A stretch of 48,047 bases of DNA from Verrucomicrobiaceae bacterium (lineage in GTDB: Bacteria; Verrucomicrobiota; Verrucomicrobiia; Verrucomicrobiales; Verrucomicrobiaceae), in NCBI GenBank assembly GCA_027487315.1, contig JAIYDW010000183.1, positions 1-48,047 on the forward strand. Direction: 5' to 3'. Position numbers and translations under genes: made by a program. Below, in pieces: positions 33,660 to 41,930 of the stretch. Within the stretch, counting starts at the first letter, position 1. Each line of letters starts with the position of its first letter. The notes beneath the pieces are model-generated. The model was not told the DNA's origin, made no database searches, and saw only the letters and a list, made by a program, of their open reading frames with translations.

Positions 33660-34710
33660 AGCAGGCAGTTAGTTGTTCTTTAGCAAGGAAATCATACACC
33701 TCATGTTCTTGGTAACCCGTTTTACGGGCAGCAGCCGGCTTCCAGCCATCGGCCAAGCGCATCTGGAGACATCGGTCAAAATTCTGCATCCCTCTCGTAA
33801 ATCCGGCTTCAAGCTCTTGTTCAAGATTCTTGAACTCACCCCGCCGGATCATCCCGCAGACTGAATCATACGGAAGCAACAACTCGTGAATCGGAAACCT
33901 CTTCCCTTTCCCTTCATCAAACATGAGTCGTTGGCACAAAATACCACGAAACGAGTCGGCAAAGGACAATGTCGCATTCTCCATCCGTTCGGAGGGAACC
34001 ATCTTCAAATAGCGAGTCACCGTCTGTGCAGCCGAAGAGGTGTGCAGAGTTGCAACCACCACGTGGCCGGTTTCGGCTGCCTGAAGCGCGATCTCTGCGG
34101 TTTCTCCATCCCGAATTTCCCCCACAAGAATCACATCAGGCGCCTGCCGCAGAGCAGCTCGGAGAGACTTGCCAAAATCGAGTTCATCAGAACCAATCTC
34201 ACGCTGAGACACCAATGATGGCAAATCTGACGGGTAAATGTATTCGATCGGGTCCTCGAAGGTCAGGACGTGCTCCTGCCTTCTCCTCGCTCTTTCAAGA
34301 ATCATCGATGCAATGGTTGTCGATTTCCCAGATCCAGTGGCGCCGCACACCAGGAAGAGACCATTTTTCGCTTCGAGAAAAGCCTTGATCGCTGCAGGCG
34401 GAACCATCAATCCAGTCAGCTCTGGAATTTTTTCTGGCAGCAACCGCATGACCCAACGCGGCCTCCCTCGGGTAACCATCCGGTTGACACGATAACGACG
34501 GCTACCCAGACTCATGGCATAGTCAATGCATCCGGCAGTGAACTCCAAAGGACGCTCCGGCTGATAGACAAAGGAGTCATAACATAACTTCCCGTTACGA
34601 CGATAAGTCAGCGGCTCCCAGGGAGTAACGTAAAAGTCACTCACTCCACCGTCTTTTGACAGGTGCAGAATCCGGTAACCCAGTTGGCTTCTTTCGTTAA
34701 TGTCTTCCAT
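33649..34710 (-). CDS. PilT-like secretion/twitching ATPase
   Basis: The 353-aa protein is a GspE/PilT superfamily ATPase. Walker A is GATGSGKST (residues 123-131), the Asp-box region HVLTFEDPIEYIY follows, Walker B is DVILVGEIRDGETA (192-205), and the His-box is HVVVATLHTSSAAQTV. The N-terminal domain is short, as in PilT/PilU, without the long N1 domain or the tetracysteine zinc motif of PilB/GspE. PilT normally drives pilus retraction, PilB extension; here it is the only ATPase in the locus. It lies 38 bp after the major pseudopilin gene and overlaps the PilM-like gene. Confidence 0.9.
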   Translation of the reverse strand: MEDINERSQLGYRILHLSKDGGVSDFYVTPWEPLTYRRNGKLCYDSFVYQPERPLEFTAGCIDYAMSLGSRRYRVNRMVTRGRPRWVMRLLPEKIPELTGLMVPPAAIKAFLEAKNGLFLVCGATGSGKSTTIASMILERARRRQEHVLTFEDPIEYIYPSDLPSLVSQREIGSDELDFGKSLRAALRQAPDVILVGEIRDGETAEIALQAAETGHVVVATLHTSSAAQTVTRYLKMVPSERMENATLSFADSFRGILCQRLMFDEGKGKRFPIHELLLPYDSVCGMIRRGEFKNLEQELEAGFTRGMQNFDRCLQMRLADGWKPAAARKTGYQEHEVYDFLAKEQLTACYAN

Positions 34711-34748
34711 ATGAATGTGTTTTTGGTGAAATCTGCATCGTTTTCCTG

Positions 34749-36380
34749 CTAACGATCGCTCACGAATCGTGCCCTCAAACTTCCGCTTGCGCTTCCCCCT
34801 TCGAAAACCAAGAAGTCGTTCCCACTGACCACACCAGTGGTCGGGTCACTGCTCTGCCATGAAACTTCTAGTCTATAATTGATCCCATCAATGGCCACGA
34901 CTACATTGGTCTGCGGGTTGCTGAATTTCACGATATCAGCACTTTTGAGTCGGTCAGGGGTGTTTGTGCCCGCCACAAACACAGTGGGTGTGTTGATCGT
35001 TTCCAAATCAATGTTCGCAGTTCCGACGTATGTAGGATTGCTAATGTTCAGGTTTAACTGCAGACGCAACGAATCAGCGCCTGAGTTGTTGAAAATTTCA
35101 CCATTCCGCAAAGAAACATCTGCCAGACTAAACCACTGATTCGGCTGGGCTGCGCTAAAACTCTTCGTCGTCAATTCAATAACGCTTGGCTCTCCCGTGC
35201 TGATGATTTCTCCATTCCCCAAGTCTGTCTGCGTATCACCATGCGTGAATACAATTTTGCCTGGGGTCGACGTATCCGTTGTGAATGTGAGATTTGATCC
35301 ACCCGTAACATTGGTGATCGACGGCTGGAATCCCCCAGTAAAGCCTGATACCAGCCGGAAATACTCATTTCTATTTACATCACTGCTACTAAATGTTGTC
35401 ACCCCAACAGCTGGAAGATTCTGTGCCTCGACCACGTCACCAGGCACGATACTGACCGAGCCTCCGCTCGAGACCTGCCATGCACCTGTTCCCTTTCGAT
35501 ACATTAATACTGAGTCTCCAACCGGAGCCCCATTTGAACTAATACTCACCGAACTTGGAAAGCTGCTGAATGAATACGTACCCCCACTCTGAGTCACAAG
35601 CGGCCTAGGTAATTTAGTCGGCCCCGCTGGCGGATTTGGACCAGATCCACCCCCGGATCCCCCACTTCCACCCCCGCTCCCGCTTCCACCGCCCGAACCA
35701 GCCCCAGACCCAGTTCCCGAAGGAACACTTGGATCAAACGGGTTGTTTAATCCGCCACCGGACAAGTCAGTAGGATTGTAGGGCGTCGTTGTCACTTGCT
35801 GCGTCGGCGCACCCCAGATCCAAGTTGGTCCGCTTGAACTATCAAATTTTACCACTTGGCCCCCCAAGCGGTTCTCTGCTTGTCCCCCATCGTTGGATCG
35901 GCTCGCATCCATGGCAAAACTCATCGCCCCTTGCCTCCCATCATTCACGATGATGAACTGCTGTCTGGTTGCGTCCCAGACCGCTCGAGGCTTCCCTGCA
36001 GAACCACTTCCCATCACTGGGACGATCCGCGCATCCAAAAGTCGTCCAGAAACGGGTCCCGTGTGTGACTTTAGAGTGCTCTCTGGCCGATAGTTCTTTA
36101 GCTTCTCAATCACAAACGTCGCCTGAGTCAAATTCGCAAGACTACCCCCGTCCGCTTTATAAAGACTCACCATCTGATTGAGCTGGCGCACATCGGCCTC
36201 CAACTTCAACTCTCCAACTCTCGTTCCTTGCGACCCATATCGGAGCACCACAACGCTTGTGAGCACTCCCAAGATCGCAATCGTCAAGACCAACTCGACC
36301 AGGCTAAAGCCAGGGAGCTCGGATTTAATTGGCAATGGCGTCTTCACGGTTGTATTATTTACTGTTTTTATAATAAACAC
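34749..36380 (-). CDS. Large GspG-like pseudopilin with Gly/Ser linker and extra C-terminal domain
   Basis: The start is GTG 36380, preceded six bases upstream by AAGGA. The leader ends at G24, and FSLVELVLTIAILGVLTSVVVL follows with Glu at +5, a perfect class III signal. The helix, QMVSLYKADGG and IEKLKNYRPES follow the usual major-pseudopilin pattern. After residue ~205 comes a ~45-residue linker of Gly and Ser (207-255), then a ~290-residue beta-rich domain with SLRNGEIFNNSGADSL and INTPTVFVAGTNTPDRLKSADIVKF. That domain resembles choice-of-anchor K-type sequences, but only loosely. Ordinary GspG is ~145 aa, so this 543-aa form is very large. It heads the operon. Confidence 0.75.
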   Translation of the reverse strand: MFIIKTVNNTTVKTPLPIKSELPGFSLVELVLTIAILGVLTSVVVLRYGSQGTRVGELKLEADVRQLNQMVSLYKADGGSLANLTQATFVIEKLKNYRPESTLKSHTGPVSGRLLDARIVPVMGSGSAGKPRAVWDATRQQFIIVNDGRQGAMSFAMDASRSNDGGQAENRLGGQVVKFDSSSGPTWIWGAPTQQVTTTPYNPTDLSGGGLNNPFDPSVPSGTGSGAGSGGGSGSGGGSGGSGGGSGPNPPAGPTKLPRPLVTQSGGTYSFSSFPSSVSISSNGAPVGDSVLMYRKGTGAWQVSSGGSVSIVPGDVVEAQNLPAVGVTTFSSSDVNRNEYFRLVSGFTGGFQPSITNVTGGSNLTFTTDTSTPGKIVFTHGDTQTDLGNGEIISTGEPSVIELTTKSFSAAQPNQWFSLADVSLRNGEIFNNSGADSLRLQLNLNISNPTYVGTANIDLETINTPTVFVAGTNTPDRLKSADIVKFSNPQTNVVVAIDGINYRLEVSWQSSDPTTGVVSGNDFLVFEGGSASGSLRARFVSDR

Positions 36381-36727
36381 AATATTTCCTTCGAGGCAAA
36401 CATATTTATTAAATTTTACCGTAATTTCTCCACTTCTCAGTCACTTTGGGTTCCAGATATTCTCGACCCCTCCCAAAATCGCTCATCCAACTCTTAATCC
36501 TGCGCCCTTCAGTCCTGCTACCTTCACCAGTTTATTCTTGTCTCCACAACCAAAACCATATCATCAGCACCAAGGTCTCATCAGATTCAAACTTCCCATG
36601 TTTCAAGATTGCCAGCCGTTTCAACCCCTTTATTGACGCAATGGACTGATAGTTTGGAAACTTTTATATTTTTCTCTTGCTTCAATTCAATGCATTAACT
36701 ATAATTATCATATTCTAGGAAATCATT
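36381..36727. other. AT-rich divergent intergenic region between pseudopilus operon and secretin
   Basis: This 347-bp stretch lies between the divergent starts of the pseudopilin and secretin genes. It is visibly AT-rich compared with the flanking genes. The right end holds the secretin promoter and ribosome binding site. On the left an AAGGA (36387-36391, minus strand) precedes the pseudopilin GTG, but I could not place a convincing promoter for the minus strand. No ORF, RNA gene or repeat was seen in the centre. Confidence 0.75.
36677..36705 (+). promoter_or_regulatory. Sigma-70-type promoter of the secretin gene
   Basis: TTGCTT (36677-36682), a 17-bp spacer and a perfect TATAAT (36700-36705) lie just upstream of the secretin gene. 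The sequence AGGA (36717-36720) follows as ribosome binding site, seven bases before the ATG at 36728. Distance to the start codon would give a short leader of about 15 nt. This is the clearest promoter in the window. Confidence 0.7.
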
Positions 36728-38794
36728 ATGCATACTCCATTCATCCGCCGCTCTTTTTTCGCCAGTCTCTTGATGTCGTTGGTTTCCCCAATTCATTTTT
36801 CCTCGGCGAACGAAGGCCTTCGGACCCTCCCTTCGCAATATGAAGCCGAAGCCGCTCGCCTCCGTAATCTCCCCCCCTCCCAATATGATTTCTCAAAAGC
36901 CATCCTCTCAGATGTGCTCAGATTCCTAGCAACCGACGCCGGCCTCTCCTTCTTCTCTCTTCCCGATGACAGCAAAGAAGGGAGCCAGCTAATCACGTTC
37001 TCAATCAACGCGAGCCCTTTTCAAGTTCTCGAAACACTTTGCCGCGCCCATGGACTCGCCATGATCCCAGAAAACGGCATTTGGTACATTCGCCCTGCCG
37101 ACGACCGCGAGCTGCAAGGCAAGTCCTATGAAATTCGCCACAACGCGCTCGAGCGAGTCGAAAAAATCAGCGGATCGGGTGGAGCTAGCACTTCAGGCTC
37201 AGGATTTGGCGGTGGCGGCGCGGGAGGAGGGGGAGGCGGCGGCGGCGGCACTTCAGGCGGACTAAGCCTCCAAGGGCCCACAGACTCATTTGCCGTCAAG
37301 CGCAGCGAAATCATCAACGACATTCGCGCCATCCTAGATCTTCAACCAGAGGAAATGGTACTGAATGCGGCTGCCGGTGGTGGCATGGCGGGCCTCGGCG
37401 GTGGACTCGGTGGAGCCCTCGGTGGCGCCGGAGGCGCCGGTCAAAATCCTGGCGATGCTGGCAGCGCGAATGAACTCAGTGCCACCCGCCAACCCAAGGT
37501 CATTTGGAAATCAGATTCCAATACCCTCTATGTCGTAGCCACCAGACTCCAACACCTTTGGGTCGAAGGCTACCTCCAAGCTGCCGACAAAGTCCAACCT
37601 ATGATCGCGATCGAAGTCAAATTCCTCGAAACCGCCCGCGATCCTCGGCGCGAATTCGGTGTCGACTGGACAGGAACTTTCGAATCTGGGACGTTCCGGC
37701 AAGTTGATAGTTCACAACTCACCACCGACCAAAATGGCGTGACCACTGGTGCCGTAAGGTATAATCAAGTTCCTACCAACGGCGGATATCGCACCGACCT
37801 AGCCCCCCTGCTGACGGGTTTGAATCCTAACGACGTCGCCAGCACTCTCGCCTGGCCACAAAGCAGCATCCTTAGTGCCCAAGACATCAACGTTAAACTT
37901 CGCGCCATGATGCGTGATGAAACCACCACCACCACTTCATACCCCCGGATGGTCACCTTGAACAACCGTGAAGTTCAAATCCGCAGTGTCGTCAATCAAC
38001 CCGTCCTGAGTGCTGCCTCATCTGCTACTCTCGGCACAGGTGCCACAACGACTCAACAAATCGAATATCTCCCGATCGGAACCGTCTTGAACATTCTACC
38101 AAAAAAGATGGAAGGCCAAAAAGTCTACCTCAACATGGCAATCACTGTCTCCACGATCGTGGGCAACGAAGTCATCGCTGGCAACCCCTACCCCGTCGCT
38201 TCCTCACGAGTCTACAGCGCTCCAGTTGAAGTCGACTCGGGTTACACCGTCGCTGTCGGCGGCCTTAACGAAGCGAAAGAACGCGAAGGCGAAACCGGCG
38301 TCCCTTTCCTCAGCAAAATCCCAATCTTGGGCTACGCCTTCAAATACAAAAACCGCGCTCGGAATCAAAAGAACCTCATGCTCTTCATCACCCCGACATT
38401 GATCGACGCCAAACACGGGGGACTCCCTTCCGATCCACAAGCTGTTCTCCCTCAAAAACCTCAAGAATTCATGCCTTCAACGCCTCAAGTCGATCAAGAA
38501 AGTGGCGTGTTACTTGGCGGGGCCGACAGCGTTCCAAACGCCGTCGCATACATGCAGCGCGAATACGGTATCCTTGAGCAAATCCTCAACGAATCCCGCG
38601 CTACCGATGAAGATACCAAAAAACTCACCGAGCTCGGCACCGCTATCGACCATCTCCGCGGTCAAATAGAGTCAATCAAAATCAGCGAACCCCATCGCGC
38701 CGAAGAAATGACGCGCTACGACTTCCAGCTAAAGGAAATCAAAACCAAGATGGTCTCCCTGCGTTATCAAATGTTCAAGCGCAAGTATCTCTGA
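36728..38794 (+). CDS. Secretin (GspD/PilQ-like) outer-membrane channel
   Basis: The 688-aa protein has a signal peptide, an N-terminal N0-like domain (FSKAILSDVLRFLATDAGLSFF), and a further N-domain around VIWKSDSNTLYVVATRLQHLW. The C-terminal secretin core contains VQPMIAIEVKFLETARD, SYPRMVTLNNREVQI and the hallmark VPFLSKIPILGYAFKYKNRARNQ followed by LMLFITPTLID. It forms the outer-membrane gate through which type II systems release substrates or pili emerge. Two Gly-rich inserts are present, residues 149-178 and 217-247. A ~110-residue C-terminal extension is predicted to be helical. It is divergent from the ten-gene pseudopilus operon, with its own promoter, and ends in a terminator. Confidence 0.93.
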   Translation: MHTPFIRRSFFASLLMSLVSPIHFSSANEGLRTLPSQYEAEAARLRNLPPSQYDFSKAILSDVLRFLATDAGLSFFSLPDDSKEGSQLITFSINASPFQVLETLCRAHGLAMIPENGIWYIRPADDRELQGKSYEIRHNALERVEKISGSGGASTSGSGFGGGGAGGGGGGGGGTSGGLSLQGPTDSFAVKRSEIINDIRAILDLQPEEMVLNAAAGGGMAGLGGGLGGALGGAGGAGQNPGDAGSANELSATRQPKVIWKSDSNTLYVVATRLQHLWVEGYLQAADKVQPMIAIEVKFLETARDPRREFGVDWTGTFESGTFRQVDSSQLTTDQNGVTTGAVRYNQVPTNGGYRTDLAPLLTGLNPNDVASTLAWPQSSILSAQDINVKLRAMMRDETTTTTSYPRMVTLNNREVQIRSVVNQPVLSAASSATLGTGATTTQQIEYLPIGTVLNILPKKMEGQKVYLNMAITVSTIVGNEVIAGNPYPVASSRVYSAPVEVDSGYTVAVGGLNEAKEREGETGVPFLSKIPILGYAFKYKNRARNQKNLMLFITPTLIDAKHGGLPSDPQAVLPQKPQEFMPSTPQVDQESGVLLGGADSVPNAVAYMQREYGILEQILNESRATDEDTKKLTELGTAIDHLRGQIESIKISEPHRAEEMTRYDFQLKEIKTKMVSLRYQMFKRKYL

Positions 38795-38834
38795 GTTCTA
38801 TTTCGTTCCAATCCCCACAGCCCAAACAGAATGG

Positions 38835-38868
38835 CCCCGGTGTGATCCAAGTGATCCACCGGGGTTTT
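38835..38868 (+). terminator. Intrinsic terminator of the secretin gene
   Basis: An 8-bp GC-rich stem (ccccggtg at 38835-38842 with caccgggg at 38857-38864) is followed directly by TTTT. It lies 41 bp after the secretin stop codon. Confidence 0.8.
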
Positions 38869-38978
38869 ACTTTAGATGACTTCACTCACATCACAAAAAC
38901 ACCAGTCCCCGCCACATTCGCCGTAGAGTTTAACACCTCGATTCGCTAGCCTTCATCACCAATCAATCAACAATCTCT

Positions 38979-40361
38979 ATGGGCAAAGAATTCAATACCA
39001 CTCCACAGAACGTCCCACACGTTGCCACCAAGTATCGCCGCATCCAAACGGCCATTCCTCATCCAGATTCCGTCGCCACCCTTAATCTACTTCGCAAATA
39101 CGAGCCCCTCTCCATGCGAGGCATGCCGCCCATCGTTTGGGATCACGCTGAGGATGTGTCTGTATTCGACAATTTCGGTAATCAATGGCTCGATTGGTCA
39201 AGCGGCGTGCTTGTCACTAATTCAGGCCATTCCTCCCCCGAAATCTGCGATGCCATTCGCGCTCAGGTCGACAAAAAGCTCCTCCACAACTATGTCTTTC
39301 CCAGCACCGAACGCGCAGAACTTGTTGAACTCATCCATTCCATTTCCCCTGCCGGCCTCGACAAGACATTTCTGCTCTCCACCGGCTCAGAAGCCACGGA
39401 ATGCGCCATCAAACTATCGCGCGCCCACGGCATTAAAGTCGGTGGCAAAGACAAGATCGGCATTGTCGGCTTCGATCGCGGTTACCACGGCCGAACTCTC
39501 GGATCCCAACAAGCGGGAGGCATGTCAGGACAAAAATGCTGGATCGTGAACATGGATCCAGGTTTCGTCATCGCCCCCTTCCCTGATGGCTACTGGGAAG
39601 GTGATTCCAGCTTCGACGCCTTTCTCAAAGCCATCGAAGATTCTGGCATGAAACCCTCACAGATCGCAGGTGTCATGATGGAGAGTTATCAAGGCGTCGG
39701 TCCAGACTTTGCTCCGGTGCCCTACATCGAACAACTCCGTGCCTGGTGTGACGAACATCAGGTCGTGCTCACCTTTGACGAAGTTCAGGCTGGCTTCGGT
39801 CGCACCGGTAAATTCTGGGCCTTCGAACACTACGGAGTCACTCCCGACTTGATCTGCTGCGGCAAAGGCATCTCCAGCGGCATGCCGCTCTCAGCGGTAA
39901 TCGGCCGTGCCGAGATCATGGACCAATTTCCTCCTGGTTCCATGACCAGCACCCACACGGGCAATCCCATTTGCTGTGTCGCCGCCTCCGCTAACATTCG
40001 TAAAATTCTGCGCGACGACCTTCCCGGCAATGCCGCCAAACTGGGACCAATTCTCCTCACAGGGTTGAAGCAAATCCAGACCCAACTTCCGCAGTTCGTC
40101 GGCCACGTCACCGCTGTCGGACTCGTCGGCGGCATGCAAATCGTCAAGCCCGGAACAAAGACGCCTGACCACGATCTCGCCCACCGAATCATCGAACTCT
40201 GCTTTCAGCGTGGCCTGCTTTTTTTCGCCCCTGTCGGAGCTTGGGGGCAGACCGTCAAGGTCAGCCCGCCTCTCACGATCACCCAAGAGGCCCTCGAAGA
40301 AGGCCTAGCTGTCCTCTCCCAAGCCATCACAGACGCCGTCGCAGAACTCACCCGTTCATGA
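38979..40361 (+). CDS. Class III PLP-dependent aminotransferase
   Basis: The 460-aa protein has the class III signature LTFDEVQAGFGRTGKFWAFEHYGVTPDLICCGKGISSG, with the pyridoxal-phosphate lysine at K296 in CGKGISSGMP. The D of FDEVQ is the cofactor-ring aspartate. STGSEATECAIKLSR contacts the phosphate. This type includes 4-aminobutyrate, acetylornithine and 2,4-diaminobutyrate aminotransferases; the substrate here cannot be assigned. No export signal is present, so it is cytosolic. It has its own leader of ~110 bp after the secretin terminator and is followed, 117 bp later, by a sulfatase gene. The link between the two is unclear. Confidence 0.9.
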   Translation: MGKEFNTTPQNVPHVATKYRRIQTAIPHPDSVATLNLLRKYEPLSMRGMPPIVWDHAEDVSVFDNFGNQWLDWSSGVLVTNSGHSSPEICDAIRAQVDKKLLHNYVFPSTERAELVELIHSISPAGLDKTFLLSTGSEATECAIKLSRAHGIKVGGKDKIGIVGFDRGYHGRTLGSQQAGGMSGQKCWIVNMDPGFVIAPFPDGYWEGDSSFDAFLKAIEDSGMKPSQIAGVMMESYQGVGPDFAPVPYIEQLRAWCDEHQVVLTFDEVQAGFGRTGKFWAFEHYGVTPDLICCGKGISSGMPLSAVIGRAEIMDQFPPGSMTSTHTGNPICCVAASANIRKILRDDLPGNAAKLGPILLTGLKQIQTQLPQFVGHVTAVGLVGGMQIVKPGTKTPDHDLAHRIIELCFQRGLLFFAPVGAWGQTVKVSPPLTITQEALEEGLAVLSQAITDAVAELTRS

Positions 40362-40477
40362 TCCAGTGCTAGCGAGCCCAACACTCCACCATCAGATCAC
40401 ACAAAAAAACAACCAAATACCCCTCAATAAACCCAGCCCTTGTTCTTGCATAGTTCAAATGCTAGGAATCGGCGTCC

Positions 40478-41899
40478 ATGCGCGCCACCGCCCTCGCACT
40501 GCTCCTAGCCCCTCTCTTGTCCTCGGTATTGGTTGCTGAGAACAGGACCCGCCCAAACATCGTCTTTATCCTGACCGATAACCAGGGCGCCTGGACCCTG
40601 GGCTGCTATGGCAACAAAGACATCCGCACCCCCCACATCGACCGCCTCGCCTCCGAAGGCGTTCGCTTCACTCGCGCCCTCAGCAGCAACCCCGTCTGCT
40701 CTCCCACCCGCGCCACCTTCCTCACTGGCCTCATCCCCAGCCAGCACGGCGTCCACAGCTTCCTCGACCCCAAATTCATGATGGGCCCCCAGGCCTACAA
40801 CACCCTCGCCGAATTCACCACCCTCCCTCAGATCCTGCAAAAAGAAGGTTACACCTGCGGCCTCAGCGGCAAGTGGCACCTAGGTGCCAATCTCACACCA
40901 GCCCCCGGCTTCTCCTTCTGGGTCACGAAACCTGATGGCTCGACCAAAGAGTTCTACAAACAGCCCATCATCGAAAACGGTCAAATCACCGTCATACCCG
41001 AATACACCACCGAATACTTTACCCGCCGTGGCATAGATTTCATTCAGGCGAACAAAGAAAAGCCTTTCTTTCTTTTCCTCGCCTACAACGGCCCCTACAA
41101 CCTCGGACCCATGATGTCCCGGCCCGCTCGCAATCGCCACGCCCCAACCTACAAAGACCAGCCCTTCCCCAGTTTCCCGCGTGACACCATGCACCCCTGG
41201 CAGCACGCGAACAAATCGTTCCACAATACCCAGACCGCCATCGAACGCTGTGCCTCTGAAACCAGCGGTGTGGACGATGGCGTTGGCAGAATACTCGCCG
41301 AACTCGATCGACTTCAACTATCCGAAAACACCCTCGTCATCTACGCTTCCGACCAGGGCTGGATGGGAGGCCAAAACGGCCTGTGGGGCATGGGCGACCA
41401 CACCCGCCCCATCGGCGCCCATGAACTCATGATGCAAATTCCCTTCATTTTTCGTCACCCCAAACACATCCCATCCGGCCAAACCAGCGATGCTCTCGTT
41501 AGCAACTACGACTTCATGCCCACCCTCCTCGGCTACCTCGCCCTCCCTACAGCAACGATTCCGACATCCCCTGGTCGTGATTTGACGCCAATCCTCCGCA
41601 AAAATGCCCTCCCCGCCGACTGGCAAGACGAAGTCGCTTACGAAATGGAGAACACCCGCGCACTCCGCACCGACCGATGGAAACTCATCGAGCGCCACCC
41701 CAACGGCCCCCACGAATTTTATGACATGACTGCCGATCCCCAGGAGCGTTTCAATCTTTACAATCAGCCCGGCTACGAGCATGAACAAGGCGCTATCCGC
41801 ACCCGACTCCACACCTTTTTCAGAGCCCACACAAATCCCAAATACGATCTCTGGAAAAACGGCACCTCCAAAGCCAGTCTTCATTACACCAAACACTAG
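40478..41899 (+). CDS. Exported arylsulfatase-like protein (CSPTR) with variant metal motifs
   Basis: The 473-aa protein has signal peptide ALALLLAPLLSSVLVA and formylglycine motif C74-S-P-T-R in VCSPTRATFLTGL. LSGKWHLGANL holds the sulfate-binding Lys and His. The first metal motif reads LTDNQGAWTLGCYG, with Asn in place of the usual second Asp, and the late motif ASDQGWMGGQNGLWG has Gln where Asn or His is usual. Such DN/DQ versions occur in some arylsulfatase branches, so activity is likely but not assured. The C-terminus (YDLWKNGTSKASLHYTKH) lacks the Lys-rich tail. The pyruvate kinase gene follows after 31 bp. Confidence 0.9.
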   Translation: MRATALALLLAPLLSSVLVAENRTRPNIVFILTDNQGAWTLGCYGNKDIRTPHIDRLASEGVRFTRALSSNPVCSPTRATFLTGLIPSQHGVHSFLDPKFMMGPQAYNTLAEFTTLPQILQKEGYTCGLSGKWHLGANLTPAPGFSFWVTKPDGSTKEFYKQPIIENGQITVIPEYTTEYFTRRGIDFIQANKEKPFFLFLAYNGPYNLGPMMSRPARNRHAPTYKDQPFPSFPRDTMHPWQHANKSFHNTQTAIERCASETSGVDDGVGRILAELDRLQLSENTLVIYASDQGWMGGQNGLWGMGDHTRPIGAHELMMQIPFIFRHPKHIPSGQTSDALVSNYDFMPTLLGYLALPTATIPTSPGRDLTPILRKNALPADWQDEVAYEMENTRALRTDRWKLIERHPNGPHEFYDMTADPQERFNLYNQPGYEHEQGAIRTRLHTFFRAHTNPKYDLWKNGTSKASLHYTKH

Positions 41900-41930
41900 C
41901 CTCCCCACTCCCTTTTCAACTTTTTCGATC

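Noticed and set aside
35640-35760. CRISPR-like or satellite repeat in the Gly/Ser coding stretch
   Set aside because: The repetition is codon-level coding for Gly and Ser; no spacers or regular repeat units.
36401-36480. Promoter for the pseudopilus operon on the minus strand
   Set aside because: A TAAAAT box is present, but no matching -35 box at a normal distance; start cannot be assigned.
40441-40475. Possible promoter TTGTTC with TAGGAA upstream of the sulfatase at 40478
   Set aside because: Spacing is acceptable but both boxes are poor matches and the region has many similar A/T-rich hexamers.
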